Of a stretch of 64,000 nt of DNA, positions 44,858 to 52,952 are shown piece by piece. The notes beneath the pieces are model-generated. The model made no database searches. It was not told the DNA's origin and saw only the letters and a list, made by a program, of their open reading frames with translations. Both the position numbers and the translations under genes were made by a program. Position 1 is the first letter of the stretch. Each line of letters begins with the position of its first letter. This DNA is from Lentisphaerae bacterium GWF2_49_21 (lineage in GTDB: Bacteria > Verrucomicrobiota > Lentisphaeria > Victivallales > GWF2-50-93): assembly GCA_001804805.1 (NCBI GenBank), contig MHBH01000046.1, positions 44,603-108,602 on the forward strand. Reading direction: 5' to 3'.

Positions 44858-44876
44858 AATGATTGATACGTTCAAT
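44858..44876. promoter_or_regulatory. Operator-like site in the divergent gdhA/importer region
   Basis: AATGATTGATACGTTCAAT. The first 13 bases resemble the 50716 copy (AATGACTGAGACG), and it is 32 bases from the gdhA-proximal copy. Confidence 0.4.
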
Positions 44877-44929
44877 TATTCTTTTATTATTTCCTTAAAC
44901 GCAGTAATAAACCTAAAATAATTGTTTAT

Positions 44930-44948
44930 TTTGCTTGAAATAGTCATT
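44930..44948. promoter_or_regulatory. Operator-like site overlapping the importer -35
   Basis: TTTGCTTGAAATAGTCATT: TGCT, spacer TGAAATA, GTCA. It closely matches the copy at 35743-35761. TTGAAA inside it is the likely -35, so a bound repressor would block RNA polymerase. Confidence 0.5.
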
Positions 44949-44965
44949 TTTTTTGTTATTATAAT
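44935..44965 (+). promoter_or_regulatory. Promoter of the ABC importer operon
   Basis: TTGAAA (44935-44940) followed after 16 bases by TATTAT (44957-44962); TATAAT also occurs at 44960-44965 with a 19-base spacer. ATG 45011 follows about 40 bases later behind AGGAG. Confidence 0.6.
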
Positions 44966-45010
44966 CTTATTGACAGATAAAGAACAGTTCCGTAATTTCA
45001 GGAGAATCAG

Positions 45011-47761
45011 ATGTTCCTGCATGGAAAGGGAAAAATTCTAACGGCAGTTTTCTTGCTGTTGCTTCTGGCGGCTTTGTCGCTGACTGCCGGGAAAATCGAT
45101 GAAGTTGGCGATGCGACCATTATCCAATTAATAGTCTGGCGACTGCCTGACCCGACCAATCCAGAAACATCTAATCGTGCCGATTGTGCTGTTATCAATG
45201 AATTCATTAGGCTTTTCCCGAAAATATTTGCTGAAAAGTATCGTGAAAAGTATAAAGATGACCCGGAAAAGTATGGTAGGTATAGTTGGGACAATGTTAA
45301 AATCCAGTTACGGACATTTTCCGGAATCCAGATTGAAGGGATGGGGATGGATTCAGGACCGTTAATGGCCATTGCGGGGGGGGTAGCTCCAGATATCCTT
45401 TATGTTAATTTTCGTCAATCTGATACTTATATTCAGAATGGTTTTCTCTATCCTTTAGATAAAAAAGAAGACAATTATATATCGGGAATGACTGAGGAAG
45501 AAAAAGCTTTCCAATTCCATCCCAAGACCTTACCGGTCATTAAACGGAAAGGGCCTAAAGGAGAAGTGCATATCTGGGCCAAGCCTACCGGCGGAATTAT
45601 GGGGAAAGTTATTCTCTATCGTAAGGATTTGTTAAATTCCGTCGGAGTTCCCTTCCCGAAAAATGACTGGACTTGGCAAGATCTTTATGCCGCTTGCCGC
45701 AAGCTTACGAACCCGGAAGAAGGAACTTACGGTATTTTGTTTACCGGAGGAATGAATGAGTCCAGCAACTGGATCAATTACCTTTGGTCAGCCGGTGGTG
45801 AAGTCATTCACTATAATAAAAAAACTGATAAATGGCAGGCAGTTTTTGATTCTGAAGCAGCAGTTGAAGCCATTGATTTTTATACCCGTCTTTCAGCTGA
45901 ACCATGGAAAGATTCAAAAGGGATCATCCGTTATGGTTATGCCGTAAAAGATCCTTCCGACTGGCAAAAATGGAATTTAGGTAAAATTGGTTTTTTTGCC
46001 TCCTACATTGATGAAAAGCTTTTTCAAACCATCAATCCTGATGTTCTCGGCATGGTACCGTTCCCCATCGGACCCGGTGGTCATCGAGCCGCTGAACTCA
46101 ATTCAAAAATGCAGGGAATCTTTGCCGGGATCAAAGATCCGGCGATCCGTGATGCGGCCTGGGAATACTTGAAATTTGTCGACAGTAAAGATGCAGTCGA
46201 AATCAGGACCAGGATTATGGTGGAGGGAGGCTTGGGCAGGTTTGTCAATCCTAAATACCTGCGGATGTTTGGTTATGATGATATTATCCGCTTGGCCCCG
46301 ACAGGTTGGGAGGAAACTTTTAACATTGCCATTGCCAGCGGTAAACCGGAACCTTACGGACGCAACTGTCAGATGGTTTACAGTTTTATTACAAAACCCA
46401 TCCAGAAAGCGGAAAGGATGGAAAAAGACGGGGAATTATCTGCGGAACCGGAGAAAAGACGGAATCAATTAAAAGCTCTTTTGGTTAATGCTGTTGATAT
46501 TGCCAATGAAAAAATGATCGGGAATGTTCCTCCGGAAGAAATGAAGGTTAGACGGATTGTTGCCTGGGTGGTGCTGGTACTGATTTTCGGTACTTTTGCT
46601 TTGATCTTCCAGAAAATAATAAAAACTTTCACTCCTAAAGATTACAGTGTGCAAAAAAAGAAGAACGGCTGGCAATTCCAAAAATATATTTGGGCTTACC
46701 TAATATTAATTCCAGCCGTCGCTTCAGTATTGCTGTGGCAGTATATTCCCTTGGCTTTGGGATCGAAGATGGCTTTTCAGGATTACCAGTTACTGGAAAA
46801 TTCCACTTGGAGCGGAGTTGATAACTTTGCCAATGTGCTTTGGGATGGTGAATGGTGGAGTGCGGTCTGGAATTCCTGCTGTTACAGTTTCCTAGTCGTT
46901 ACTCTGACCTTTCTACCTCCAGTGATTCTGGCAATTTTGCTCGATGAAATACCGAAAGGGAAAATTATCTATAGAGTTCTTTTTTATCTCCCGGCAATTA
47001 TTACCGGCTTGGTGGTAATTTATCTCTGGAAATCATTTTACGATCAAACTGAATACGGGGTACTTAATTCGATCGTGCTGAAAATCCCGGCGATCGGCTA
47101 TATTTTGCTGGGGCTCGGGCTCTTTATACTGCTGTTTTTCTTTGCCAAAAGACTCTATTCACATCAATCTTACTGGGTTGGGTCTTGTTTTCTGCTGGTC
47201 GGAATTGCCTTGTTCCTTTTCTCCTATTCTTTTGCCCATAATATTTTCAAGTCATTGCCGGACAGTACCGCCTGGTACCATTATCCCTTTGCGGTTCTTT
47301 GGCAGCCTTATGAATGGCTGCAGAATCCCAAAACTGCAATGCTTTGTTGCGTGATTCCTATGGTTTGGGCGGGAATGGGACCGGGATGTTTGATTTATTT
47401 GGCTGCATTAAAAGGGATTTCCCCGGATTTTTACGAAGCTGCTGATATCGACGGAGCTAATTTTATTGATAAAATACTTTTTATCGTTGTCCCTATCTTG
47501 AAACCTCTGCTAATTATTCAATTTGTCGGGGTCTTTATCAATTCCTGGCGGAATTCTGCTTTAATCCTGGCGATGACCGGGGGAAGCTATGGTACTGAAG
47601 TTGCCGGTTTGAAAATATTTTTCGATGCATATACTCATTTAAAGTTCGGGCCGGCAGCTGCGATGGCTTGGATTCTCGGTTTTATGCTGATTGGCTTCAC
47701 AATGCACCAGCTAAGAATCTTGTCGCGACTTGAATTTAAAACAACCGGCAACAAGGAATAA
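45011..47761 (+). CDS. Sugar ABC importer: solute-binding protein fused to a MalF-type permease
   Basis: A 916-residue fusion. Residues 8-26 are a signal or anchor helix (LTAVFLLLLLAALSLTAG). Residues about 30-500 are a sugar-binding protein (VAPDILYVNFRQSD, WAKPTGGIMGKVILYRKDLL, WTWQDLYAACRKL). A membrane helix lies near 514-534, then from about 558 the permease (YIWAYLILIPAVASVLLW, VIYLWKSFYDQ) with the ATPase-docking EAA motif near 809 (EAADIDGANFIDKILFIVVP). In most bacteria these are two proteins. The fusion would tether the binding domain to its own channel. The partner permease gene is 3 bases downstream; no ATPase gene is in the window, so a shared one is presumed. Confidence 0.85.
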   Translation: MFLHGKGKILTAVFLLLLLAALSLTAGKIDEVGDATIIQLIVWRLPDPTNPETSNRADCAVINEFIRLFPKIFAEKYREKYKDDPEKYGRYSWDNVKIQLRTFSGIQIEGMGMDSGPLMAIAGGVAPDILYVNFRQSDTYIQNGFLYPLDKKEDNYISGMTEEEKAFQFHPKTLPVIKRKGPKGEVHIWAKPTGGIMGKVILYRKDLLNSVGVPFPKNDWTWQDLYAACRKLTNPEEGTYGILFTGGMNESSNWINYLWSAGGEVIHYNKKTDKWQAVFDSEAAVEAIDFYTRLSAEPWKDSKGIIRYGYAVKDPSDWQKWNLGKIGFFASYIDEKLFQTINPDVLGMVPFPIGPGGHRAAELNSKMQGIFAGIKDPAIRDAAWEYLKFVDSKDAVEIRTRIMVEGGLGRFVNPKYLRMFGYDDIIRLAPTGWEETFNIAIASGKPEPYGRNCQMVYSFITKPIQKAERMEKDGELSAEPEKRRNQLKALLVNAVDIANEKMIGNVPPEEMKVRRIVAWVVLVLIFGTFALIFQKIIKTFTPKDYSVQKKKNGWQFQKYIWAYLILIPAVASVLLWQYIPLALGSKMAFQDYQLLENSTWSGVDNFANVLWDGEWWSAVWNSCCYSFLVVTLTFLPPVILAILLDEIPKGKIIYRVLFYLPAIITGLVVIYLWKSFYDQTEYGVLNSIVLKIPAIGYILLGLGLFILLFFFAKRLYSHQSYWVGSCFLLVGIALFLFSYSFAHNIFKSLPDSTAWYHYPFAVLWQPYEWLQNPKTAMLCCVIPMVWAGMGPGCLIYLAALKGISPDFYEAADIDGANFIDKILFIVVPILKPLLIIQFVGVFINSWRNSALILAMTGGSYGTEVAGLKIFFDAYTHLKFGPAAAMAWILGFMLIGFTMHQLRILSRLEFKTTGNKE

Positions 47762-47764
47762 ATC

Positions 47765-49672
47765 ATGCCGATGGTCTCAAAAATAGGAAGAAAATCCTGG
47801 AAAGTCAGGTTTTTTTTCGGATGGATTTATATTCTTCTTACCCTTGGTGCTGTAACAATGGTATATCCCTTCCTCTTGATGATTTCCGGCAGTACTAAGA
47901 GTGCTGTAGATATAAAATATTTTGATGCGGTTCCGCATTTTCTTGTTGATGAATTATGGTTATATCACAAACACATGGAAGGGTTGTTTAATGAGGAAAT
48001 TGATCAGCTAAATTATGCTTATGGTGAAGATTTGACGGTTTTTGAAAAAACCATTCCCCCGATAAAAATTAATCCGGCAATAGTGACGGAAATGGAAACT
48101 TTCTTTAAGGATCACTATTACTCTCCTTTTACCTACGGCAATGGATATTTAGAAACACCGATCTCCAAGACCATGCCCAATAACCTACGAGCATTTAAGG
48201 AATTTCTGCAGAAAAAATACGGTGATGACATCAATACGGTTAACGAAATACTCGGCACCGAATATTTAAGCTGGAACAGCGTTTTTATCGGAGTCAAACA
48301 TTTTATTGTTCGACGGGATAAAACTTTTGAAACTGTCTTCAATAAAAATCTCAATGAATTTAAGGGAACTCTGCCATTAGGAACACGTTACTATTATTCC
48401 CCGGAAGGTTTTTATAAAAAAGCTTATCTGATGGTGGTATATGGAAAAGACATAACCGATTACAATAAATCCCACGGTACAGATTATCCGGATTATAACT
48501 CGATTCATCTTAGTAGACGCTATCCTGAAAATAAAGGTCTTAAGGAACAACAGGATTGGGAAGAGTTTGTCCGCAATACAATTGGACTTCAATACCTGCA
48601 AGTCGACAACTCGGCTTTGCCTGCTTACCGGGAATATTTAAAAGCAAAACAATTGACTATTCAGAATCTTAATAAAAATTATAATACCAATTACCGGAGT
48701 TTTGCAGAGATTCCTTTAATGGAGAATAATATTTCTCAATGTATGGCGGGCAGTGACTGGAGCCTATTTATTGAAGGGTGGAAACCCCCTGATGATAATA
48801 AGATTTATAAAGCACCCATCAAGGCACTGGAAATCACTTGTGCAGATTTTTCCTTTCAGGATTTCCTGACGATAAAATACCGCAGTATCGAAGCAGTCAA
48901 TACAAAATTAAGCACTGATTATAAATCTTTCGCGGATGTACTGCTTCCTCAAAAACATTTGCATTATACCTATTTTCAAAAGCATAAAAATAATATCCGC
49001 TGGGAATTCATTACCAGAAATTACATTACTGTAGCAGATTATATGTTGTTTCACGGCAGAGGAATTCTAAATACAGTTATTTATTGTTCCTTGGCAATCC
49101 TGGCTGCTTTGATTGTCAATCCGTTAGCAGCCTATGCTATGAGCAGGTACCAATTACCCTCGTCTTATAAGATTTTGCTTTTCCTTTTATGTACAATGGC
49201 ATTCCCTCCGATGATCACTGCTATCCCCAGTTTTCTTATGCTGCGTCATTTCAATCTGTTAAATACTTTTTACGCACTGGTTCTCCCCGGACTGGCAAAT
49301 GGGTATGCTATCTTTCTGCTTAAAGGTTTTTTTGATTCACAACCGAGAGAACTTTACGAAAGCGCACAGATCGACGGAGCGTCGGAATGGGTTATTTTCT
49401 GGCAAATTACTATGAGTTTGTCAAAACCGATACTGGCAGTGATTGCTCTTCACGCGTTTACCATGGCCTATTCTGATTTTATGTTTGCCTTTATTGTCTG
49501 TCAGGATTCCGAGATGTGGACCATGATGGTATGGCTATACCAATTACAACAAAAAAGCGGGCAGGCAGTGACCTATGCATCGCTTATAATCGCAGCAATT
49601 CCAACCCTGATAATCTTTCTATTCTGCCAGAATATTATCATGCGGGGAATTGTTGTGCCATCTGAAAAGTGA
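47765..49672 (+). CDS. MalG-type ABC permease with large repeat-bearing extracytoplasmic insert
   Basis: A 635-residue permease, over twice the usual 280. Residues 18-42 form the first membrane helix; the normal MalG core (five helices) resumes near 430, with the EAA motif YESAQIDGASEWVIFWQITM near 535. Between them about 380 hydrophilic residues should lie outside the membrane. They contain five degenerate repeats at about 64, 141, 214, 284 and 361, each roughly Y/F-x-x-F-L-x-x-K-Y-x-x-I-x-x-x-N-x-x-x-x-T-x-Y-x-S-F. This pattern recalls the helical segment after the active site of GH42 barrels. It may bind glycans or contact the fused binding protein. ATG follows AAGGA. Confidence 0.8.
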   Translation: MPMVSKIGRKSWKVRFFFGWIYILLTLGAVTMVYPFLLMISGSTKSAVDIKYFDAVPHFLVDELWLYHKHMEGLFNEEIDQLNYAYGEDLTVFEKTIPPIKINPAIVTEMETFFKDHYYSPFTYGNGYLETPISKTMPNNLRAFKEFLQKKYGDDINTVNEILGTEYLSWNSVFIGVKHFIVRRDKTFETVFNKNLNEFKGTLPLGTRYYYSPEGFYKKAYLMVVYGKDITDYNKSHGTDYPDYNSIHLSRRYPENKGLKEQQDWEEFVRNTIGLQYLQVDNSALPAYREYLKAKQLTIQNLNKNYNTNYRSFAEIPLMENNISQCMAGSDWSLFIEGWKPPDDNKIYKAPIKALEITCADFSFQDFLTIKYRSIEAVNTKLSTDYKSFADVLLPQKHLHYTYFQKHKNNIRWEFITRNYITVADYMLFHGRGILNTVIYCSLAILAALIVNPLAAYAMSRYQLPSSYKILLFLLCTMAFPPMITAIPSFLMLRHFNLLNTFYALVLPGLANGYAIFLLKGFFDSQPRELYESAQIDGASEWVIFWQITMSLSKPILAVIALHAFTMAYSDFMFAFIVCQDSEMWTMMVWLYQLQQKSGQAVTYASLIIAAIPTLIIFLFCQNIIMRGIVVPSEK

Positions 49673-49690
49673 TGATCTCAAGGGAAGATA

Positions 49691-50698
49691 ATGAGCAAAA
49701 ATAACTTTAATTTTTTATTAGTAGGAACTGGAAATATCGCCCGGACTTATGCCGGTGCGGTAAATAATTTACCGCATATAAGCGTGGTAGGTGTTGTATC
49801 CCGGTCAGCTGAAAGAGCAGAATGTTTTATCAAGGATAACAGGTTAAATAATGCCAGCCCGGCAGAATCCATTTCAACTTTCACCGAAGATTTTGATGCC
49901 GTGATCCTGGCAACACCGAACGGAATGCACCATCAACCCGCAATTGAAGCAGCCAAGATGGGAAAACATGTCTTCACAGAAAAGGTACTGGATATTGATC
50001 GTGAAAAAATTACAGCGATGCTGGATGAATGCCAAAAACACCAAGTAAAATTGGGAGTTGCTTTTCAACGTCGTTTAAGTCCGGACAACATCACTTTGAA
50101 AAACATGATCGACAAGGGAAAACTTGGCAAGATTTTTGCCGTGGATCTGAGAGTTAAATTATATCGTGGACAGGATTATTACGATTCTGCAGCATACCGC
50201 GGAAGCAAAAATATTGACGGTGGTGGCTGCTTTATCCAGCAGGCCATCCACAATATCGATATTCTTTGCCATTTTTTCGGTTTACCCGAAAAAACAATAA
50301 GTGCTTACGGGACTTTTACCCATCAGATGGAAGCTGAAGACCACGGCGCCGCCTTGTTGGTATATCCCGACGGTAAAATCGCCAGTATCGTCGCTTCTAC
50401 AGCCTGCAAACCCGGCTTTCTGAACAGAATGGAGATCCATAGCGATAAAGGATCAATAATCCTGGAAAATGACCAGATAGTCCATTGGACTATCGATGGA
50501 TCAGTCAACCCTGCCCAAAAAGTTAAAAATATTCATACCGGCGGTTCCATGGCGGTCGAAGATACCAGTGCTCATGAGCAGTTACTGGAGGATTTTGTTT
50601 CAGCAGTTAAGGACGACCGAGAGCCTTTGGTCTCCGGTAAGTCAGCCAGTATGGCAACAGAACTGATCTTCCGGATTTATGAAGGAAAAATCAATTAA
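49691..50698 (+). CDS. Gfo/Idh/MocA-family oxidoreductase (first)
   Basis: A 335-residue NAD(P)-dependent dehydrogenase of the GFO/IDH/MOCA family. The Rossmann start is NFLLVGTGNIARTYAGAVNN, and ILATPNGMHHQPAIEAAKMG is the second cofactor segment. The catalytic Lys of the usual EKP motif appears in VFTEKVLDID, with Val in place of Pro, which is unusual. The His in IQQAIHNIDILCHFFG is the expected catalytic histidine. Such enzymes oxidise or epimerise hydroxyls of sugars and cyclitols. It starts 19 bases after the permease gene behind GGGAAG, so it belongs to the importer operon. Confidence 0.85.
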   Translation: MSKNNFNFLLVGTGNIARTYAGAVNNLPHISVVGVVSRSAERAECFIKDNRLNNASPAESISTFTEDFDAVILATPNGMHHQPAIEAAKMGKHVFTEKVLDIDREKITAMLDECQKHQVKLGVAFQRRLSPDNITLKNMIDKGKLGKIFAVDLRVKLYRGQDYYDSAAYRGSKNIDGGGCFIQQAIHNIDILCHFFGLPEKTISAYGTFTHQMEAEDHGAALLVYPDGKIASIVASTACKPGFLNRMEIHSDKGSIILENDQIVHWTIDGSVNPAQKVKNIHTGGSMAVEDTSAHEQLLEDFVSAVKDDREPLVSGKSASMATELIFRIYEGKIN

Positions 50699-50715
50699 TT
50701 TTTTTTGTGATCTTA

Positions 50716-50734
50716 AATGACTGAGACGGTCATT
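50716..50734. promoter_or_regulatory. Operator-like palindrome before the second oxidoreductase
   Basis: AATGACTGAGACGGTCATT: perfect AATGAC/GTCATT arms with 7 bases between, the best copy in the window. It lies between the two oxidoreductase genes. A T-rich tract follows, so a weak terminator hairpin is an alternative reading. Confidence 0.5.
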
Positions 50735-50797
50735 AATATGTTTTTTTCTTGAAATTTAAGTTCAATTAAAGCAGAAAATAAAAAACAGGAGTGCTGA

Positions 50798-51817
50798 ATG
50801 ATGAAAAAGAAAATCAAATGGGGAATTATCGGCACAGGCAAAATCGCCAATCGCTTTGCGGATGCATTATCCAATCTGGAAGACGCTGGAATGGCCGCAG
50901 TTGCCAGCCGTTCTATGGACACAGGAAAAGCCTTTGCAGCAAAATACGGCATTGCAACAGTTCATGTCGGTTATGAGAACTTGGTCGCTGATCCGGAAAT
51001 TGATGTTGTCTTTATCGGCACGCCGCATATTTTCCATCTGCGGGATGCCCTGATGTGTTTCCAGGCCGGAAAACATGTATTATGCGAAAAGCCCTTGACT
51101 TTGAATGCTGAACAAGCTGAAAAAATGATTGCTGCAGCCCGGGAGAAAAAAGTATTCCTGATGGAGGCAATGTGGACCCGGTTTTTCCCGATTCACGTCA
51201 AAATCCGGGAATTATTGGTAAAACAGGCGCTTGGCAAGCTGAGAATGCTGCAGGTCAATTTCTGCTATTGCGCCCCAGATGATCTTGAAAACCGCTTTTT
51301 CAACCATGAGTTGGGAGGAGGAGTACTGATGGATGCCGGTTCTTATGGAATTTCCTTTGCCACTTCTCTTTTCGGTCCACCGGCAGAAACAACTGCTATT
51401 GCCGATTTCGGTCCGACCGGAGTGGATTTTCAATCTTCATGTCTCTTGAGACATAAAAATGGTGAAATTTCCACTATCGCAACTTCCATGATCTCTCCGG
51501 ATGTCAAAAATGCGACTATCGTCGGAGAAAAAGGTCGCATCGACATCGATTCAGCCTGGTATAAACCGACCGGAATGACTGTCAGCATTGACTGTTCAGA
51601 ACCCCAGCGTTTTGATTTCCCTTTACCGGAAGGTTATAACGGTTATGAGTATGAAGCCGAAGAAGTCATGAACTGTATCCGAGCAGGAAAAACTGAATCC
51701 GCCATCATGCCCTTGGATGAGACTTTATCCATTATGCGCACCCTGGATAAAGCCCGTTCCCAAATCGGGCTGGAATATCCCGGAGAAGCAAGTGAAAAAT
51801 ATCGGGCCTCCGCTTAA
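50798..51817 (+). CDS. Gfo/Idh/MocA-family oxidoreductase (second)
   Basis: A 339-residue member of the same family as the preceding gene but not a close copy. Cofactor site: KWGIIGTGKIANRFADALSN. It has the standard catalytic motif HVLCEKPLTLNAEQAEKM, then EAMWTRFFP and LMDAGSYGISFATSLFG, features of the dimeric dihydrodiol dehydrogenase or glucose-fructose oxidoreductase branch. ATG 50798 follows AGGAG. A 99-base gap with an operator-like palindrome separates it from the first oxidoreductase, so it may be separately controlled. Substrate unknown, probably an imported sugar or its lactone precursor. Confidence 0.85.
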   Translation: MMKKKIKWGIIGTGKIANRFADALSNLEDAGMAAVASRSMDTGKAFAAKYGIATVHVGYENLVADPEIDVVFIGTPHIFHLRDALMCFQAGKHVLCEKPLTLNAEQAEKMIAAAREKKVFLMEAMWTRFFPIHVKIRELLVKQALGKLRMLQVNFCYCAPDDLENRFFNHELGGGVLMDAGSYGISFATSLFGPPAETTAIADFGPTGVDFQSSCLLRHKNGEISTIATSMISPDVKNATIVGEKGRIDIDSAWYKPTGMTVSIDCSEPQRFDFPLPEGYNGYEYEAEEVMNCIRAGKTESAIMPLDETLSIMRTLDKARSQIGLEYPGEASEKYRASA

Positions 51818-51876
51818 ACGCGGGCAAGTAACCAAGGAGAGTTTTCAACTCTAAAAACACGTTAGTTATTTTTTTG

Positions 51877-52693
51877 ATGATGAACAGTCGTCAAAGATTT
51901 GCAGATACTATGCAGCACCAAGAGCCTGGCCGGGTGCCTATTGATTTCGGGGCCACCTCTTTGACCGGGATGAGACCGGGGTCTCAGGAAAAACTAAAAA
52001 AATGCTTGGGGTTTTCAGGCCCGGCAGAGGCTGAATCTAACGGTATTGATTTACGGATTCTGGAATGGGCAGGAACAGACTTCAGAGCTGTTGGTGAGAT
52101 CTTGGACCTGCCCCGTTGCCACACCGGTAAAGTTTCAGAGACAGCCGAAATAGATTGCTGGGGCGTACGGCGTGATTTTATTGACGGAGACTGGCAGATA
52201 ACTGAAAGCCCTTTAATAGGGAGTTTCCGTCGAGGATCTAAAATCTTTCAGTTGGCCCCAAGCAATTGTTGATGAAAAAATACTTCTCTCCTGGGAAGAG
52301 CAGGCTAAACATTTGAAAGGAGAAGATAAGTATGTGCTGGTAGCTGAACATCCGGTTTACGGTATATTGGAACTCGGTTGCTGGATGTGTGGATACGATG
52401 ATTTTCTTCTCAAATGTGCTATGAACCCGGATTTTGTCAAATTGTTTTTTCAGAAGGTCTGAAAAATACAATCAGCAGTAATAGAACAATATTATTCTAT
52501 TTTAGGGCCATATATTGACCTTACTACCGGTGGTGATGATTTCGGAACTCAAAACGGCCCTTTGATATCACCGACCATGTTTAAAGAGCTGGTTTCCCCT
52601 TATTTTTCCGCCAGGATTAATCTCACCAAACAACTTGGCCAGTGTCATTACTGGCATCATAGCTTATGTAATCCGCTCTTCAAATCTCTTTAA
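51877..52693 (+). pseudogene. URO-D-like gene, frameshifted and cut off
   Basis: Begins as a full family member (NSRQRFADTMQHQEPGRVPI, then IDFGATSL), breaks frame near 52236, and continues in the next frame as WPQAIVDEKILLSWEEQAKH and AEHPVYGILELGCWMCGYDD. A TGA at 52460-52462 interrupts it, after which IDLTTGGDDFGTQNGPLISP still follows the family. Similarity ends at YWHHS near 52680, where a His-Thr/Ser-Cys-Gly segment and about 90 more residues are expected. The loss coincides with the left edge of the repeat-bearing cassette, so insertion may have removed the end. Intact relatives would act in methyl transfer or an unassigned sugar-related route. Confidence 0.8.
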
Positions 52694-52750
52694 TGGTTTT
52701 TAAAACATTAAGGTAATACATTAAGGAGAGGGGCGTTTTCCGCCTCAAAC

Positions 52751-52913
52751 ACTTTCTTAGACTGTCACACTTTCAAGGGGGTACTTTCTTAAAGTGTCAC
52801 ACTTTTTCATGCCCATTTACTTAAACTGTCACACCTGACGTGTTTTAGAACTGCAATGGGCGTGGGACGGAAAAAAGGCCCAGCCTCATTATTTTCTTAA
52901 AGTGTCACACTTT
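52751..52913. repeat. Four direct repeats with core CTTARASTGTCACAC
   Basis: Copies of about 23 bases start at 52751, 52783, 52815 and 52891. The first three have an exact 32-base period (three helical turns). The core CTTA(A/G)A(C/G)TGTCACAC is nearly invariant. They lie just past the stop of the initiator-like gene. They resemble plasmid iterons; multiple internal repeats at IS21-family ends look similar and are the main alternative. No fifth copy was seen at 55.5-55.9 kb. The stretch 52694-52950 holds nothing else recognisable apart from a short GGCG/CGCC inverted repeat near 52728. Confidence 0.75.
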
Positions 52914-52952
52914 TTGAGGCGAAATTATCTTCTCTCAGAATTTCCAGGGGAT

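Noticed and set aside
50716..50734. Intrinsic terminator between the two oxidoreductases
   Set aside because: Stem of six mostly A/T pairs, the T tract begins some bases later, and the same palindrome appears at promoters elsewhere; kept as an operator candidate with this caveat.
52751..52913. Regularly spaced repeats that could suggest a CRISPR array
   Set aside because: Only four copies, spacers of about 9 bases for the first three, no cas genes, and an initiator-like gene alongside.
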